DNA of 64,000 nt from contig JAJZBQ010000005.1 of assembly GCA_021798835.1 (NCBI GenBank), forward strand, positions 87,667 through 151,666, written 5' to 3'. Below are positions 8,076 through 17,959 of the stretch, piece by piece. The position numbers and the translations under genes were made by a program. Within the stretch, counting starts at the first letter, position 1, and each line of letters starts with the position of its first letter. Under the pieces are notes generated by a model. It was not told the DNA's origin, did no database searches, and worked only from the letters and a program-made list of their open reading frames with translations. The DNA comes from Pseudomonadota bacterium (GTDB taxonomy: Bacteria; Pseudomonadota; Gammaproteobacteria; Burkholderiales; Ferrovaceae).

Positions 8076-8154
8076 ACGATGCGCATACTCGACAACGTAT
8101 CAAAACAACCCCTCCTGACCTAGAATATCCATACTGTCCCCATGGGAGTACTCC

Positions 8155-8814
8155 ATGAGATTATTACTGGTGGAAGATGACACACTGTTGGGTGATGGAC
8201 TTCGTGTTGGCCTGCGACAGGCCGGCTACGCCGTGGATTGGGTTCAAGATGGACAGTCCGCGCGCCTATCACTTCAATCGGAAAGTTATGACCTGGTCGT
8301 ACTGGATCTGGGATTACCCAAAATAAATGGCCTGGAAGTACTCAAATGGCTTCGCAGCCAAAATAACTCCGTATCTGTACTGGTACTCACGGCTCGCGAT
8401 ACCGTAAAAGATCGGATCGTCGGTCTGGATTCCGGTGCCGATGACTACCTCATCAAACCATTTGATCTGGATGAACTGATCGCTCGTCTGCGCGCCTTAT
8501 CACGTCGCGGCCGAGGAATCAGTACCCCGCTCTTGCAACATGGCACCATCACGCTTGACCCTGCTGCTCACCAGGTCAAACGGGAAGGAGAATTCGTCGA
8601 CCTGTCGTCACGGGAATTTGCCTTGCTCCATCAACTACTACTCAACATGGGACGCGTCCAGACACGCGACCAACTGGAAAGTCATCTCTACGGCTGGGGA
8701 GAAGAGGTGGAAAGCAATTCCATTGAGGTACATATCCATCATCTACGCAGAAAACTGGGCAGCCAACTGATCCGTACCCTGCGTGGAATCGGATATGTCA
8801 TTGACAAGCCCTGA
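8155..8814 (+). CDS. OmpR-family response regulator (QseB/PmrA-like)
   Basis: 219 residues. Receiver domain residues 1-115: acidic pocket Glu7-Asp8-Asp9, phospho-acceptor Asp51 in LVVLDLGLPK, Thr in LVLTARD and Lys in YLIKPFD. C-terminal winged-helix DNA-binding domain from about residue 125, with LSSREFALL and VEVHIHHLRRKLG-type recognition region (here SIEVHIHHLRRKLG). It is followed after 6 bp by its sensor kinase gene. The subclass with this pairing is QseBC/PmrAB, which respond to iron, aluminium, quorum or cationic peptides; the ligand here is unknown. The CTTAAG tandem box upstream could be an autoregulatory site. Confidence 0.92.
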   Translation: MRLLLVEDDTLLGDGLRVGLRQAGYAVDWVQDGQSARLSLQSESYDLVVLDLGLPKINGLEVLKWLRSQNNSVSVLVLTARDTVKDRIVGLDSGADDYLIKPFDLDELIARLRALSRRGRGISTPLLQHGTITLDPAAHQVKREGEFVDLSSREFALLHQLLLNMGRVQTRDQLESHLYGWGEEVESNSIEVHIHHLRRKLGSQLIRTLRGIGYVIDKP

Positions 8815-8820
8815 CCATCC

Positions 8821-10191
8821 ATGTCTTCCCTCCGTCGTCGCCTCCTGCTCACTCTTCTGATCGGCATGACCCTGCTGTTGAGCCTGGTGGTCATTTTTGA
8901 TCATCGCGCCACCCGTCAGGAGCTGGACGCTCTGTTCGATGCCCAATTGGCCGAATCTGCTCATGTCCTGCTGGGCATTGCCGAACGCAACCTCACCGAA
9001 CGCATCGAACATGGCATCAACGACGAATCTCCGATCATCCATGAGTACGAACAAACCATGGTCTACCAGGTCTGGAACCACGACACTCTGGTCCTGCGTA
9101 CCAATACGGCTCCAGGAACCCTGATGGGAGCCTCGACGTCCCCCGGATTTTCCACCATCCGCATCGGTGAACGTCGCTGGAGACTGCTGGTACTGTGGGA
9201 CTCTACCCACGAACTGATGATCCAGATCGCAGAACCCATGCGCAGTCGCGAACGGCTAGCCCGACAGATCGTTATCAACATGCTTCTCCCCTCCATGGCC
9301 TTGGCTATTCCCCTGGTCCCCTTCCTGGTCTGGTTCATGGTCAATACCGGTTTGCGCCCCCTGAGACAATTGAGACGCGCCGTAGTCCAGCGTTCTGCCG
9401 ATCAATTGGAACCCCTCGCAGAAGCCACGGTCCCTTTGGAAATTCAACCATTGATCGGGGCACTCAATGATCTGTTCCGCCGCCTTCGACACTCCATCGA
9501 ATCGGAACGCCGTTTCACTGCAGATGCGGCCCATGAACTGCGTACTCCGCTGGCCGCATTGCGCACCCAAACGCAAGTCGCCCTGCGCTGCACCGATGAT
9601 GAAGAACGTCAACATGCGTTACATCAAGTACAGACCGGCATTGAGCGCGCCACCCACTTACTTGAACAATTGCTCACATTAGCCCGTATCGACCCTGAAG
9701 AATCGGGGATGTGCCATAGCCTGATCCTGATTCATTCTCTGGCAGCGGAAGCATTGGCCTTTTCTTCCTCATTGGCAGAAGCAAAGAAAATCGAGTTGAT
9801 CCTGAAAGGGGACTCTACCCTGCGCGTCATCGGACATGCCGGACATTTATCCATCCTGTTGCGCAATCTCATTGATAATGCCATTCGCTACAGTCCATCA
9901 CGCAGTACGGTGATGATCCAATTGCAATCCAATGCTGATCATGAAACGATGCTCATCGTCACCGACAATGGCCCTGGAATCCCCGATGAAGAAAAAAACC
10001 GGGTGATGGAACGGTTCTACCGGATATCAGGAAATGGTCAGCAAGGGACCGGACTGGGACTGTCCATTGTCCAGCGCATTGCCAGTCACCATCACGCCAA
10101 ACTCACGCTGGAAGACAACCCCATGCCCACGCAGAGCGGACTGACGGTACGGGTGGTATTCCCCAAATTACCCAGCCTCGCTCTCGAATGA
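8821..10191 (+). CDS. Sensor histidine kinase (QseC/PmrB-like)
   Basis: 456 residues. Two membrane segments (about residues 8-26 and 150-174) frame a ~120-residue periplasmic sensor domain of the two-component sensor N-terminal type. A HAMP-like linker follows, then the phospho-acceptor His238 in AAHELRTPLAALR, the N-box LIDNAIRYSP and the ATP-lid boxes DNGPGIP and GTGLGLSIV. It should phosphorylate the regulator encoded immediately upstream. The final 24 bp overlap the end of recX on the opposite strand, so neither gene has its own terminator at this junction. Confidence 0.92.
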   Translation: MSSLRRRLLLTLLIGMTLLLSLVVIFDHRATRQELDALFDAQLAESAHVLLGIAERNLTERIEHGINDESPIIHEYEQTMVYQVWNHDTLVLRTNTAPGTLMGASTSPGFSTIRIGERRWRLLVLWDSTHELMIQIAEPMRSRERLARQIVINMLLPSMALAIPLVPFLVWFMVNTGLRPLRQLRRAVVQRSADQLEPLAEATVPLEIQPLIGALNDLFRRLRHSIESERRFTADAAHELRTPLAALRTQTQVALRCTDDEERQHALHQVQTGIERATHLLEQLLTLARIDPEESGMCHSLILIHSLAAEALAFSSSLAEAKKIELILKGDSTLRVIGHAGHLSILLRNLIDNAIRYSPSRSTVMIQLQSNADHETMLIVTDNGPGIPDEEKNRVMERFYRISGNGQQGTGLGLSIVQRIASHHHAKLTLEDNPMPTQSGLTVRVVFPKLPSLALE

Positions 10192-10614
10192 GGGAGGCAC
10201 CATCAACACCTGACGAATCGTCTCAGCGCCAAACCCTCGGTTGCCAAGATAGCGAATCTGTCGCAGCCGCTCCTCCGCCGTGATAGGCCATTGAGGAAAG
10301 CGCCGATCACGAACTCTGCGTGCAACTTCCAATTCATGCCGAAGGGCTTCCTCCAGTACTGGGCGCGCCAATTCTGCATCAATGCCGTGCTGACGCAAAT
10401 CATGCCGCAAACGTTGCACACCATGTCCACGCGCCGCACGACGCTGTAAAGATTCCGCCACGCGGCGGTCGGACAGATATCCTTCACGCTCAAGGCGATC
10501 AAGCAAAGCCTCACACTCCTCCGCCGGAATATCTGCCAATCGTTGCCGTATATCCCAGCGGGAACGCTCGCGTTGGGCCAACCAACGCAGAGCGCGCTGA
10601 TAAGGATCGCTCAT
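10168..10614 (-). CDS. recX: RecA regulator RecX
   Basis: 148 residues. Binds RecA filaments and curbs their activity. Three tandem three-helix repeats are visible, with the family markers [38 protein letters not shown] and [17 protein letters not shown]. The start codon overlaps the recA stop in ATGA (10611-10614), so it is translationally coupled to recA and shares SOS control. The 3' end overlaps the sensor kinase gene by 24 bp tail to tail. Confidence 0.93.
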   Translation of the reverse strand: MSDPYQRALRWLAQRERSRWDIRQRLADIPAEECEALLDRLEREGYLSDRRVAESLQRRAARGHGVQRLRHDLRQHGIDAELARPVLEEALRHELEVARRVRDRRFPQWPITAEERLRQIRYLGNRGFGAETIRQVLMVPPSFESEAG

Positions 10615-11630
10615 GCCTCCTCAGGTTCGCCCAGCGGCATCTCCAAACCACCAGATGAACGGATCTTGGCCTCTATCTCCTGAGCCACCTCAGGATGTTC
10701 TCGCAAGTACAATCGGGTATTGTCCTTTCCCTGACCAATCTTGTCACCGTTGTAGGCATACCACGCACCAGATTTCTCGATGATTTTGGCAAGAACTCCC
10801 AGTTCGATGATTTCCCCTTCACGGGAAATACCCTCTCCATAGAGAATATCGAAATCGGCCACCTTGAATGGGGGAGAAACCTTGTTTTTGACTACCTTGA
10901 CCCGGGTTTCATTGCCAACAATTTCATCGCCACGCTTGATGGATCCCACACGACGGATATCCAAACGCACCGAAGCATAGAATTTCAACGCATTCCCTCC
11001 CGTGGTGGTTTCGGGATTACCGAACATCACACCGATCTTGAGACGAATCTGATTGATAAAAATCACCAATGCATTGGAACGTTTGATATTTCCCGTCAGT
11101 TTGCGCAGCGCTTGGGACATCAGGCGGGCATGTAGTCCAACATGGGAATCTCCCATCTCCCCTTCGATTTCGGCGCGCGGGGTCAACGCTGCCACCGAGT
11201 CGATGACCACAATATCCACCGACCCTGAACGCACCAACATATCGGCAATCTCAAGCGCCTGCTCACCCGTGTCAGGCTGTGAGATTAGCAAATCGCCAAC
11301 ATTGACCCCCAACTTTCGCGCATACACCGGATCGAGCGCATGTTCAGCATCGATGAATGCCGCTACCCCCCCTGCTTTCTGCATTTCCGCAATGACCTGC
11401 AAGGTCAGGGTGGTCTTTCCGGAAGATTCCGGACCATAAATTTCAACGATACGCCCTCGCGGCAAGCCTCCCACTCCCAACGCCATATCCAACCCCAGTG
11501 ATCCCGTAGAAATCACCTCGATATCACCAGCGCCGCTTTTTTCCCCGAGGCGCATCACCGTTCCCTTGCCAAACTGTTTTTCAATTTGCGCCAGTGCAGC
11601 GGACAACGCTTTACTCTTATGCTCTTCCAT
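10611..11630 (-). CDS. recA: Recombinase RecA
   Basis: 339 residues. DNA strand exchange, homologous repair and co-protease for LexA. Walker A is GPESSGKTT near residue 66; the core RecA motifs [27 protein letters not shown] and [18 protein letters not shown] are intact, as are L2 residues around [25 protein letters not shown]. The ATG at 11630 gives the usual [13 protein letters not shown] beginning; an upstream in-frame start at 11666 would add 12 unconserved residues. A LexA box lies 115 bp upstream. The C-terminus ends PLGEPEEA, acidic as in other RecA proteins. Confidence 0.97.
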   Translation of the reverse strand: MEEHKSKALSAALAQIEKQFGKGTVMRLGEKSGAGDIEVISTGSLGLDMALGVGGLPRGRIVEIYGPESSGKTTLTLQVIAEMQKAGGVAAFIDAEHALDPVYARKLGVNVGDLLISQPDTGEQALEIADMLVRSGSVDIVVIDSVAALTPRAEIEGEMGDSHVGLHARLMSQALRKLTGNIKRSNALVIFINQIRLKIGVMFGNPETTTGGNALKFYASVRLDIRRVGSIKRGDEIVGNETRVKVVKNKVSPPFKVADFDILYGEGISREGEIIELGVLAKIIEKSGAWYAYNGDKIGQGKDNTRLYLREHPEVAQEIEAKIRSSGGLEMPLGEPEEA

Positions 11631-11744
11631 AGTGTTCCTCTGTGGATTGACTAACCCCGCTATCATGACGAGATTATGCCGGTGATTGTAACTGGGAGTC
11701 CATTGATCAAGGCAACTCTTTTATTGACCCAACTCGGCAATATA

Positions 11745-11760
11745 CTGTAATTATATACAG
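11745..11760 (-). promoter_or_regulatory. LexA operator (SOS box) of recA
   Basis: CTGTAATTATATACAG obeys CTG-N10-CAG with an all-AT centre. It lies between the pncC stop (11786) and the recA start (11630), so recA-recX can be induced independently of the long upstream operon. Together with the box before lexA it shows that this LexA uses the gamma/beta-type palindrome. Confidence 0.87.
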
Positions 11761-11785
11761 CACCGAAAAAACGTCAAGTATTGCT

Positions 11786-12304
11786 TCAGGCGAAGCAAGC
11801 ACGCTGAACACGTTGTGTAGCCCCAACCATGGCGCTACACAACGCCAGACTACGAACTCTGCTGCGGTCACCGGAAAAGTGCTGCGTCACACTCTCCACA
11901 TACCCGTCCCACGCCCACCCCAGACAAACCATTCCCACCGGTTTGTTTGTGGTCCCTCCCCCAGGCCCCGCTATCCCGCTGATCGCCACGGCCATCTGTG
12001 CCTGACTGCGTTGTCGTGCGGACTCAGCCATGGCACAGACCACCGCTTCGCTCACGGCTCCATGTACCTCGATCATCTCTGCCGGAACGCCCAACAACTG
12101 AATTTTACTTGCGTTACTATAAGTTACCCATCCACATGAAAACCACGCTGATGCGCCTGGAACTTCAGTCATCAACCCGGCCAACATCCCGCCGGTACAC
12201 GACTCGGCCGTGGCCAGCATCCAGCCACAGCGAGCCAATGTCTGTCCAAGTTGTCGCGCCAGATCGACCAATTTCTTGTGCGTATCCCCTTCAAGACAAT
12301 CCAT
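11786..12304 (-). CDS. pncC: Nicotinamide-nucleotide amidase (CinA C-terminal family)
   Basis: 172 residues from ATG 12304 (a GTG at 12316 would add four). Deamidates nicotinamide mononucleotide to nicotinic acid mononucleotide in the NAD salvage cycle. Family hallmarks are present: TAESCTGGMLAGLMTEVPGAS near residue 30 with the catalytic Ser/Thr cluster, GGWVTYSN-like CGWVTYSNASK, AVSEAVVCAMA and AISGIAGPGGGTTNKPVG. It lacks the N-terminal CinA domain, as in E. coli PncC. The start overlaps the end of pgpA by 14 bp; GGGGT precedes the ATG at proper spacing. Confidence 0.92.
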   Translation of the reverse strand: MDCLEGDTHKKLVDLARQLGQTLARCGWMLATAESCTGGMLAGLMTEVPGASAWFSCGWVTYSNASKIQLLGVPAEMIEVHGAVSEAVVCAMAESARQRSQAQMAVAISGIAGPGGGTTNKPVGMVCLGWAWDGYVESVTQHFSGDRSRVRSLALCSAMVGATQRVQRACFA

Positions 12305-12779
12305 GAACAACCCCACGCAAATGCCACAAAATCCATATCGCCATCAGAGAGGCCAACCCATCGTCAAGCATGATACCCCAACCCCCATGTACCCTGCGAT
12401 CAACCCAACCAATGGGAAATGGCTTCCAGATATCAAAAATCCGAAACAGTGCCCAACCGAGCCCCCAACCAAGAATGTTGGCAGGGGCGACCAACAGGAC
12501 TGCCGCTGTAGCCACGATTTCATCCCACACCACCGACTTGGGATCCTGGTCACCCAATGCCTGAGCAGTCACATCACAAACCCATACACCAAGCAGAAAC
12601 AACAACGCCAGTACGCTCCAGGCAACTGGCCAGGAATAAAGTCGCAACAAAAAAAACAGAGGAAACCCCAACAAACTTCCCACCGTCCCCGGTGCCCATC
12701 GTGACAATCCCGCCCCGAAACCGAGTGAAACCCAATGTGCGGGGTTCTGCAACATGAAAGCCCAGGTAGGCCGGATCAC
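12291..12779 (-). CDS. pgpA: Phosphatidylglycerophosphatase A
   Basis: 162 residues. Inner-membrane phosphatase that removes the phosphate from phosphatidylglycerophosphate to give phosphatidylglycerol. Signature segments: GFGAGLSRWAPGTVGSLLG near residues 20-38 and QDPKSVVWDEIVA near 78-90, the acidic active-site motif, then FRIFDIWKPFPIGWVDR and GGWGIMLDDGLA. Three or four hydrophobic helices. ATGA overlap with thiL upstream (12776-12779). ThiL and PgpA are neighbours in most proteobacteria. Confidence 0.94.
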   Translation of the reverse strand: MIRPTWAFMLQNPAHWVSLGFGAGLSRWAPGTVGSLLGFPLFFLLRLYSWPVAWSVLALLFLLGVWVCDVTAQALGDQDPKSVVWDEIVATAAVLLVAPANILGWGLGWALFRIFDIWKPFPIGWVDRRVHGGWGIMLDDGLASLMAIWILWHLRGVVHGLS

Positions 12780-13744
12780 GAAATATCCTGAAAATGATCG
12801 AAACCACGCCAGGCCAGTGACATCTCTGCCCCCTGTGGATCACGTAACAGACGCTGCTTCGGTTCTGCAGTCACCGTTCCAATGCGCGTCAAGGGTACTC
12901 CCAACTGTGCGCCCAGTTGAGATAATCCGGATCGATGGCACGGTTCCGCCGTAAAACAGAGTTCATAATCTTCCCCTCCCTGCAAAACGCGGCGACACCA
13001 CTCAACATCCCGCCAGGTTCCGGGTTGGGCAAGAGACACGGGCAAACACCCCACTTCCAGAACGGCCCCCACTCGTGATGCGGTAACCAAGTGATCCAGA
13101 TCCGCCAACAAACCATCGGACAGATCAATCGCCGAATGTGCCACCCCCCGCAAAGCCATTCCCAGTTCGACACGGGGAACCGGCAGTTCGAAACGTTCAA
13201 GCGCCAGTTTGCACGCTACCTCAGGCAACTGACAACGCCCCAGACGATAGTCCAGCCCCAAAGCCGCATCACCCAACGTACCAGATACCCAGATGTCATC
13301 CCCGACGCATGCACCAGAACGACGCAATGCCTGACCCTGGGGAACCTCCCCCACCATGGTGACGGCCAACGCCATTGGACCTGCCGTCGTATCACCGCCG
13401 ATCCAATCCACCTGGTAAGAGGCCAGCGACTGACGAAATCCACGGGAAAAAGCCTCGACCCAGGGTTCGTCCATCGTGGGGAGTACCAATCCCAGTAGCG
13501 CCCAACGGGGTTGCGCCCCCATGGCTGCAATATCTGACAAATTGACCGCCGCCGCTTTATACCCCAGGCGCTCCGGCTCCATTTCCATAAAAAAATGCTG
13601 CCCCGCCACCAGTAAATCCGTCGTAAGTGCCAACTCGGTATCCCGTGACGACGGAACAATCAGCGCCGCATCATCCCCACCCGCCAGGCGAGTATGAAGA
13701 ACGGGAGGACTGAAGTAGCGCCGAATGAGATCGAACTCTCCCAT
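12776..13744 (-). CDS. thiL: Thiamine-monophosphate kinase
   Basis: 322 residues. Phosphorylates thiamine monophosphate to the active cofactor thiamine diphosphate. N-terminal MGEFDLIRRYFSP is the typical opening; ATP/metal-binding motifs include GDDAALI near residue 23, TTDLLVAGQHF near 41, DWIGGDTTAGP near 113 and AIDLSDGLLADL near 205. Belongs to the AIR-synthase-like ATP-binding superfamily. Three bases separate it from nusB upstream, and its stop overlaps the pgpA start, so the run nusB-thiL-pgpA-pncC is one translational chain. Confidence 0.95.
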   Translation of the reverse strand: MGEFDLIRRYFSPPVLHTRLAGGDDAALIVPSSRDTELALTTDLLVAGQHFFMEMEPERLGYKAAAVNLSDIAAMGAQPRWALLGLVLPTMDEPWVEAFSRGFRQSLASYQVDWIGGDTTAGPMALAVTMVGEVPQGQALRRSGACVGDDIWVSGTLGDAALGLDYRLGRCQLPEVACKLALERFELPVPRVELGMALRGVAHSAIDLSDGLLADLDHLVTASRVGAVLEVGCLPVSLAQPGTWRDVEWCRRVLQGGEDYELCFTAEPCHRSGLSQLGAQLGVPLTRIGTVTAEPKQRLLRDPQGAEMSLAWRGFDHFQDIS

Positions 13745-13747
13745 TCC

Positions 13748-14188
13748 CTACTCGGCAGGAGCCCGCACAGGAACTCGCTCGCCAGGACGTTCGAGCGCAG
13801 CCAGTCTGTCGAGTACACCGTTGACATAGCGATGCCCTTCTGTCCCGCCAAAGCCTTTGGCCAGATCAATGGCTTCGTTGAGGATAACCCGGAAGGGAGT
13901 TTCCGGAAAATCGCGGAATTCCACCGCACCGATCCACAGAATAGCGCGCTCCACCGGGCTTAATTGTGCTGCGGGACGATCCAGAAATGGTGTCAGTCGA
14001 GCATCCAGCGCCTCATGGTGATCCAGCACCCCATGCAACAAACGTTCCAGAAAACCACGATCAGCCCGCAAAAAATGGGGTTGGAGCGCCAACTGCCCCA
14101 GTAACACCGAACAATCGCAGCGATTCATCTGCCATTGATAAAGGCCCTGTAGAGCCAACTCACGAGAACGCCGACGCGCTGACTTCAT
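13748..14188 (-). CDS. nusB: Transcription antitermination factor NusB
   Basis: 146 residues. Binds NusE (S10) and the boxA RNA of rRNA leaders to keep RNA polymerase processive. Recognisable blocks: KSARRRSRELALQGLYQWQ near the N-terminus, the central LDRPAAQLSPVERAILWIGAVEF and the C-terminal RVILNEAIDLAKGFGGTEGHRYVNGVLD. All-helical. Start overlaps the ribH stop by 4 bp (14185-14188). The ribH-nusB pair is conserved across proteobacteria. Confidence 0.96.
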   Translation of the reverse strand: MKSARRRSRELALQGLYQWQMNRCDCSVLLGQLALQPHFLRADRGFLERLLHGVLDHHEALDARLTPFLDRPAAQLSPVERAILWIGAVEFRDFPETPFRVILNEAIDLAKGFGGTEGHRYVNGVLDRLAALERPGERVPVRAPAE

Positions 14189-14670
14189 AAATCTCCACCT
14201 CGCCGTATCTCATCCAGCAATCGCGCCATTTCAATCGCCGCCAGCGCACAATCCTGCCCTTTATGCTCAGCCCGAGCAAATGCCTGAGCATCGTTCTCCG
14301 TGGTCAGCACCCCATTGGCGATAGGAATTCCAGTGGCCAATTGTACCGCCGTAATCCCCGCTGCCGACTCATCCGCCACGATCTGAAAGTGATAAGTATC
14401 GCCACGAACCACGCATCCCAAAGCGATCAGCGCATGAAAACGACCCGTTTCAGCCAGCACCTTGAGGGTCAAAGGAAGTTCCAGGGCCCCAGGCACACGC
14501 AAAACAGGAATATCCGCTTCGGCCACCCCACGACTGATCAATGCTTTTCCCGTCGCAGCCAATAATTGCTCACCGATCGCTTCGTTGAAGCGGGCCAGCA
14601 CGATGGCCACCCGCAACCCACGGCCATCACAAGCAATATCCGCCATACTGGTATTCCATGGCCTATTCAT
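14185..14670 (-). CDS. ribH: 6,7-dimethyl-8-ribityllumazine synthase
   Basis: 161 residues from ATG 14670. Condenses 5-amino-6-ribitylaminouracil with 3,4-dihydroxy-2-butanone 4-phosphate. Core motifs: RVAIVLARFNEAI, PVLRVPGALELPLTLK, ALIALGCVVRGDTYHFQIV with the catalytic His, and IANGVLTTENDAQAFARA. The chosen start gives an ATGAATAG overlap with the ribBA stop; a later ATG at 14649 is possible, while the longer in-frame extension upstream would lie wholly inside ribBA. Confidence 0.94.
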   Translation of the reverse strand: MNRPWNTSMADIACDGRGLRVAIVLARFNEAIGEQLLAATGKALISRGVAEADIPVLRVPGALELPLTLKVLAETGRFHALIALGCVVRGDTYHFQIVADESAAGITAVQLATGIPIANGVLTTENDAQAFARAEHKGQDCALAAIEMARLLDEIRRGGDL

Positions 14671-15799
14671 CGGGTGTGACATAACCGGTAACCTCCAATC
14701 CAAATCCCGCCATACTGGGCATCTTGCGTTGCCGCGATAACAATCGCATGCGCCCGACCCCCACGGCTTTCAATATCTGTGCACCCACGCCATGTAGCCT
14801 GGGATCCCATTTGCGACTCAACTCGTCCGTCTGTGCCGTTCCAGACACCCAGGCCACCAGATCCTGTGCCTGATCCTGACCATGCAGCAATACCAGGACT
14901 CCGTTACCATGATCAACAATTCTGGTCAGTGCCTCATGCAATCCAAACGCATGGCGATCCCGCCCATCGTCGAGAGAATCGGTCACCGAAAAAGGCTGGT
15001 GAACCCTAACCATCGCCTCCTGCTGCGCTTGCACCACGCCGTAAACCAAGGCCAGATGGGTGGTATTGGCCACCCCATCATAGAACGCACGAACCTCGAA
15101 TAATCCCTGGGGCAAAGTCAATGAACGTACGGCAACAGATTCCACCAAGCATTCCGTATGACTGCGATAACGAATCAAATCGGCAATGGACCCTACTTTC
15201 AGGCCATGCTCTCGGGCGAACGGAACCAGATCCGGAAGACGCGCCATTTCCCCATCATCCTTGAGAATCTCACAGATCACAGCCGCCGGCTCAAAACCCG
15301 CCAACTGAGCCAGATCACAACCCGCCTCGGTGTGTCCAGCGCGAATCAACACTCCTCCACGACGCGCCATGAGAGGAAAAATATGCCCGGGCTGAACCAG
15401 GTCTTCGGGCCGTGCAAAACGCGCCACGGCTGCCTGCACCGTGCGCGCACGATCGGCCGCTGAAATTCCGGTCGTCACACCTTGAGCAGCTTCGATGGAC
15501 ACCGTGAAATTAGTGGTCAAAGGTGAACGATTATCACTCACCATGAGCGGTAGATTCAACTGCTGACATCGCGCTTCGGTGAGTGTCAGGCAAATCAGGC
15601 CGCGCCCGTAGCGTGCCATGAAATTGATGGCTTCCGGCGTAATACATTCAGCAGCCATGATCAAATCGCCTTCGTTTTCGCGATCCTCATCGTCTACCAG
15701 TACTACCATACGCCCAGCACGAATTTCGGCGACCAGTTCCTCTGTCGAGGCCAACAAGCCAATCGTCACGCCACTGTTCTCCGCCGTAAAACCGACCAT
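14663..15799 (-). CDS. ribBA: 3,4-dihydroxy-2-butanone 4-phosphate synthase with degenerate RibA domain (RibBX type)
   Basis: 378 residues. Residues 1-200 form a complete RibB domain: [19 protein letters not shown], the substrate loop around YGRGLICL, and [21 protein letters not shown] with the active-site His/Glu. It makes the four-carbon unit for RibH. The C-terminal half has the GTP cyclohydrolase II fold outline but the zinc site is gone: where active RibA reads RVHSECLTGD followed by CxC, this one has [18 protein letters not shown] and no cysteines. It therefore matches the RibBX variant known in Proteobacteria and is unlikely to hydrolyse GTP. ATG 15799 is 1 nt after the ribE stop. Confidence 0.93.
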   Translation of the reverse strand: MVGFTAENSGVTIGLLASTEELVAEIRAGRMVVLVDDEDRENEGDLIMAAECITPEAINFMARYGRGLICLTLTEARCQQLNLPLMVSDNRSPLTTNFTVSIEAAQGVTTGISAADRARTVQAAVARFARPEDLVQPGHIFPLMARRGGVLIRAGHTEAGCDLAQLAGFEPAAVICEILKDDGEMARLPDLVPFAREHGLKVGSIADLIRYRSHTECLVESVAVRSLTLPQGLFEVRAFYDGVANTTHLALVYGVVQAQQEAMVRVHQPFSVTDSLDDGRDRHAFGLHEALTRIVDHGNGVLVLLHGQDQAQDLVAWVSGTAQTDELSRKWDPRLHGVGAQILKAVGVGRMRLLSRQRKMPSMAGFGLEVTGYVTPDE

Positions 15800-15800
15800 T

Positions 15801-16415
15801 CTACTCCAGGACAGACGATGTCGTGAGCGACGACCATTCCCGCGACCGTTCGGCATAACGGGCCAACACATCCACTTCGAGATTCACCGCACAACCCGGC
15901 TTCAGTTCCCCCAGGGTCGTCACCCGCTGTGTGTGAGGAATCAGGTTGACGGAAAAGCACCGGCCTTCCAATGCATTGATGGTAAGACTGACCCCGTGCA
16001 CCGTCACCGATCCCTTGACCGCAATATAACGCGGCAAATCCCCAGGCGCTTCCACCTCCAACCTCACACTCTCGCCACAAGGATCAAAACGACGTACTAC
16101 GCCCACGCCATCCACATGACCACTGACCCAATGACCGCCCAGCGCATCTCCCAGGCACAGCGCAGGTTCCAAATTGACTCGCTGACCCAGCACCCAACCC
16201 GTCGTGCCATCCAGAGTCAGACGCGATACATCAGCACTGAAACTGCGCCCCTCCCGCTGAATCACGGTCAGACACACACCATTCACCGCAATGGAATCTC
16301 CCTGACGGATCTGCTCCATGGGCAGATCCGCCGTACCAAAAGTCATACGCAATCCTTGAGCCAACGGCTCCAGACTGATGATGCGTCCCACTGCCTGTAC
16401 GATTCCAGTAAACAT
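15801..16415 (-). CDS. ribE: Riboflavin synthase, alpha chain
   Basis: 204 residues. Dismutates two molecules of dimethylribityllumazine into riboflavin and the pyrimidine precursor. Two homologous lumazine-binding barrels are seen: [12 protein letters not shown] with [11 protein letters not shown] (residues 1-97), and [14 protein letters not shown] with [12 protein letters not shown] (98-195). Begins directly after the ribD stop (no gap) and is followed 1 nt later by ribBA, so the rib genes are tightly coupled. Confidence 0.96.
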   Translation of the reverse strand: MFTGIVQAVGRIISLEPLAQGLRMTFGTADLPMEQIRQGDSIAVNGVCLTVIQREGRSFSADVSRLTLDGTTGWVLGQRVNLEPALCLGDALGGHWVSGHVDGVGVVRRFDPCGESVRLEVEAPGDLPRYIAVKGSVTVHGVSLTINALEGRCFSVNLIPHTQRVTTLGELKPGCAVNLEVDVLARYAERSREWSSLTTSSVLE

Positions 16416-17519
16416 TCAGCCCCCCCTGACCTGGGCACGAACCAACTGGTCCGCACCCACCGCGCGCCATTCCATAATGTCCAATTTCAAGCCCTGCTCC
16501 AGTTTCACCAATGGCTGCCGCCATTGCACCGCCCCCATGGCTCCTTCTCCGAGAAGAACAGGAGCCATGAATAACAGCAATTCATCGACCAGCCCAGCCT
16601 CCAGCAAAGCCCCCGTCAAACGGGGACCTGCCTCGACCAGAACCTCATTGAGTTCCATCTTTCCCCATGTTTCCACCCAGGCATGCAGGTCCAGATGACC
16701 CTGGCACTCAGGCAATATTTTGACGATGGCCCCAGCACGCTCCAACGCAGCACGCCGTTGCGGATCTGCCATAGTCCCGGAAAATAGCGTGGTCGTGCCC
16801 CCAGGTCCCAATAATCGGGCATCCGGTGCCATCTCCAGGCGCGCATCCAAAACCAACCGTTGTGGCTGACGCGAGGTGGGAACAGCCCTAACCGTCAATT
16901 CCGGATCATCTTGACGCCAGGTTCCCGAGCCAGTCGCCACTGCGCAAGAACGGGCACGCCAGCGGTGTCCCTCGGCACGTGCCGGAGCACCGGTGATCCA
17001 TTGACTTTCACCGTTGCCCAATGCACTCTTGCCATCCAGACTCAGTGCCAACTTGGCACGTACCCAAGGGCGTCCCCGTGTCATACGACGGATAAATCCC
17101 GGATTGAGTGCGCGCGCACGCGCTTCCTCCACCCCGCAAACCACCTCAATCCCAGCCGCCCGAAGACGAGCCAAACCACGACCAGAGACACTCGGATTGG
17201 GATCTTCCATAGCCGCCACCACACGCCTCACGCGCGCATCGACCAATGCCTCGGCACAGGGCGGTGTTCTGCCCATGTGACTACAAGGCTCCAGTGTCAC
17301 ATAAGCCGTTGCACCACACGCCGCTTCCCCTGCCTGGCGCAATGCATGCACCTCTGCATGGGGCTCTCCAGCCCGAACATGCCACCCTTCACTTACCTTC
17401 TGTCCTTCCTTCACCAAAACGCAACCAACCCGCGGATTGGGCGTTGTCGTCCATAATCCGCGTTCCGCCAATTCCAGCGCGTACTGCATCCATGCTGAAT
17501 CTGTCGCCTCACAGATCAC
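16416..17519 (-). CDS. ribD: Bifunctional riboflavin deaminase/reductase
   Basis: 367 residues. Residues 1-145 are the deaminase, with zinc ligands His and Cys in [10 protein letters not shown] and [13 protein letters not shown]. Residues 150-367 are the NADPH-dependent reductase with [15 protein letters not shown] and WITG plus [13 protein letters not shown]. Converts 2,5-diamino-6-ribosylaminopyrimidinone phosphate to 5-amino-6-ribitylamino-uracil phosphate. The start is GTG at 17519, inside the nrdR 3' end (11-bp overlap); ATG at residue 11 would lose part of the first helix. Confidence 0.95.
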   Translation of the reverse strand: MICEATDSAWMQYALELAERGLWTTTPNPRVGCVLVKEGQKVSEGWHVRAGEPHAEVHALRQAGEAACGATAYVTLEPCSHMGRTPPCAEALVDARVRRVVAAMEDPNPSVSGRGLARLRAAGIEVVCGVEEARARALNPGFIRRMTRGRPWVRAKLALSLDGKSALGNGESQWITGAPARAEGHRWRARSCAVATGSGTWRQDDPELTVRAVPTSRQPQRLVLDARLEMAPDARLLGPGGTTTLFSGTMADPQRRAALERAGAIVKILPECQGHLDLHAWVETWGKMELNEVLVEAGPRLTGALLEAGLVDELLLFMAPVLLGEGAMGAVQWRQPLVKLEQGLKLDIMEWRAVGADQLVRAQVRGG

Positions 17520-17952
17520 GAATCACATCCCGGAAATCATCCATATCCTGAAAACTGCGATATACCGACGCAAAACGCACATAGGCCACTTTATCCAAAT
17601 GGCGCAATTCTTCCATGACCATTTCCCCCATCTGGCGTGACATCACTTCTCGCTCACCCAGCGCCAGCACATATTGACGGATTCGTTCCAGGGCCGCTTC
17701 GACTCGCTCACTGGGTACCGGACGCTTATGCAATGCGCGCTTCAAACTCACGCGCACCTTATCCATGTTGAAGTCTTCGCGCTGCCCTCCCTGCTTCACC
17801 ACCTGGGGCAAACGCACCTCGACCACTTCATAGGTGGTAAAACGACGATTGCACCCGAGACACCGCCGCCGCCGCCGAATGCTATCTCCCGTATCAGCGA
17901 CGCGGGAATCAATGACCTGCGAATCAAAAGTTCCGCAAAACGGACATTTCAT
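17509..17952 (-). CDS. nrdR: Transcriptional repressor NrdR
   Basis: 147 residues. Represses ribonucleotide reductase genes in response to ATP/dATP. N-terminal zinc ribbon [17 protein letters not shown] with [16 protein letters not shown], then the ATP-cone domain from about residue 48 ([16 protein letters not shown] onward). Typical length. First gene of the long minus-strand riboflavin operon; preceded by pmbA only 7 bp away on the same strand, so pmbA may be cotranscribed. Confidence 0.96.
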   Translation of the reverse strand: MKCPFCGTFDSQVIDSRVADTGDSIRRRRRCLGCNRRFTTYEVVEVRLPQVVKQGGQREDFNMDKVRVSLKRALHKRPVPSERVEAALERIRQYVLALGEREVMSRQMGEMVMEELRHLDKVAYVRFASVYRSFQDMDDFRDVIRDL

Positions 17953-17959
17953 CGCACGA

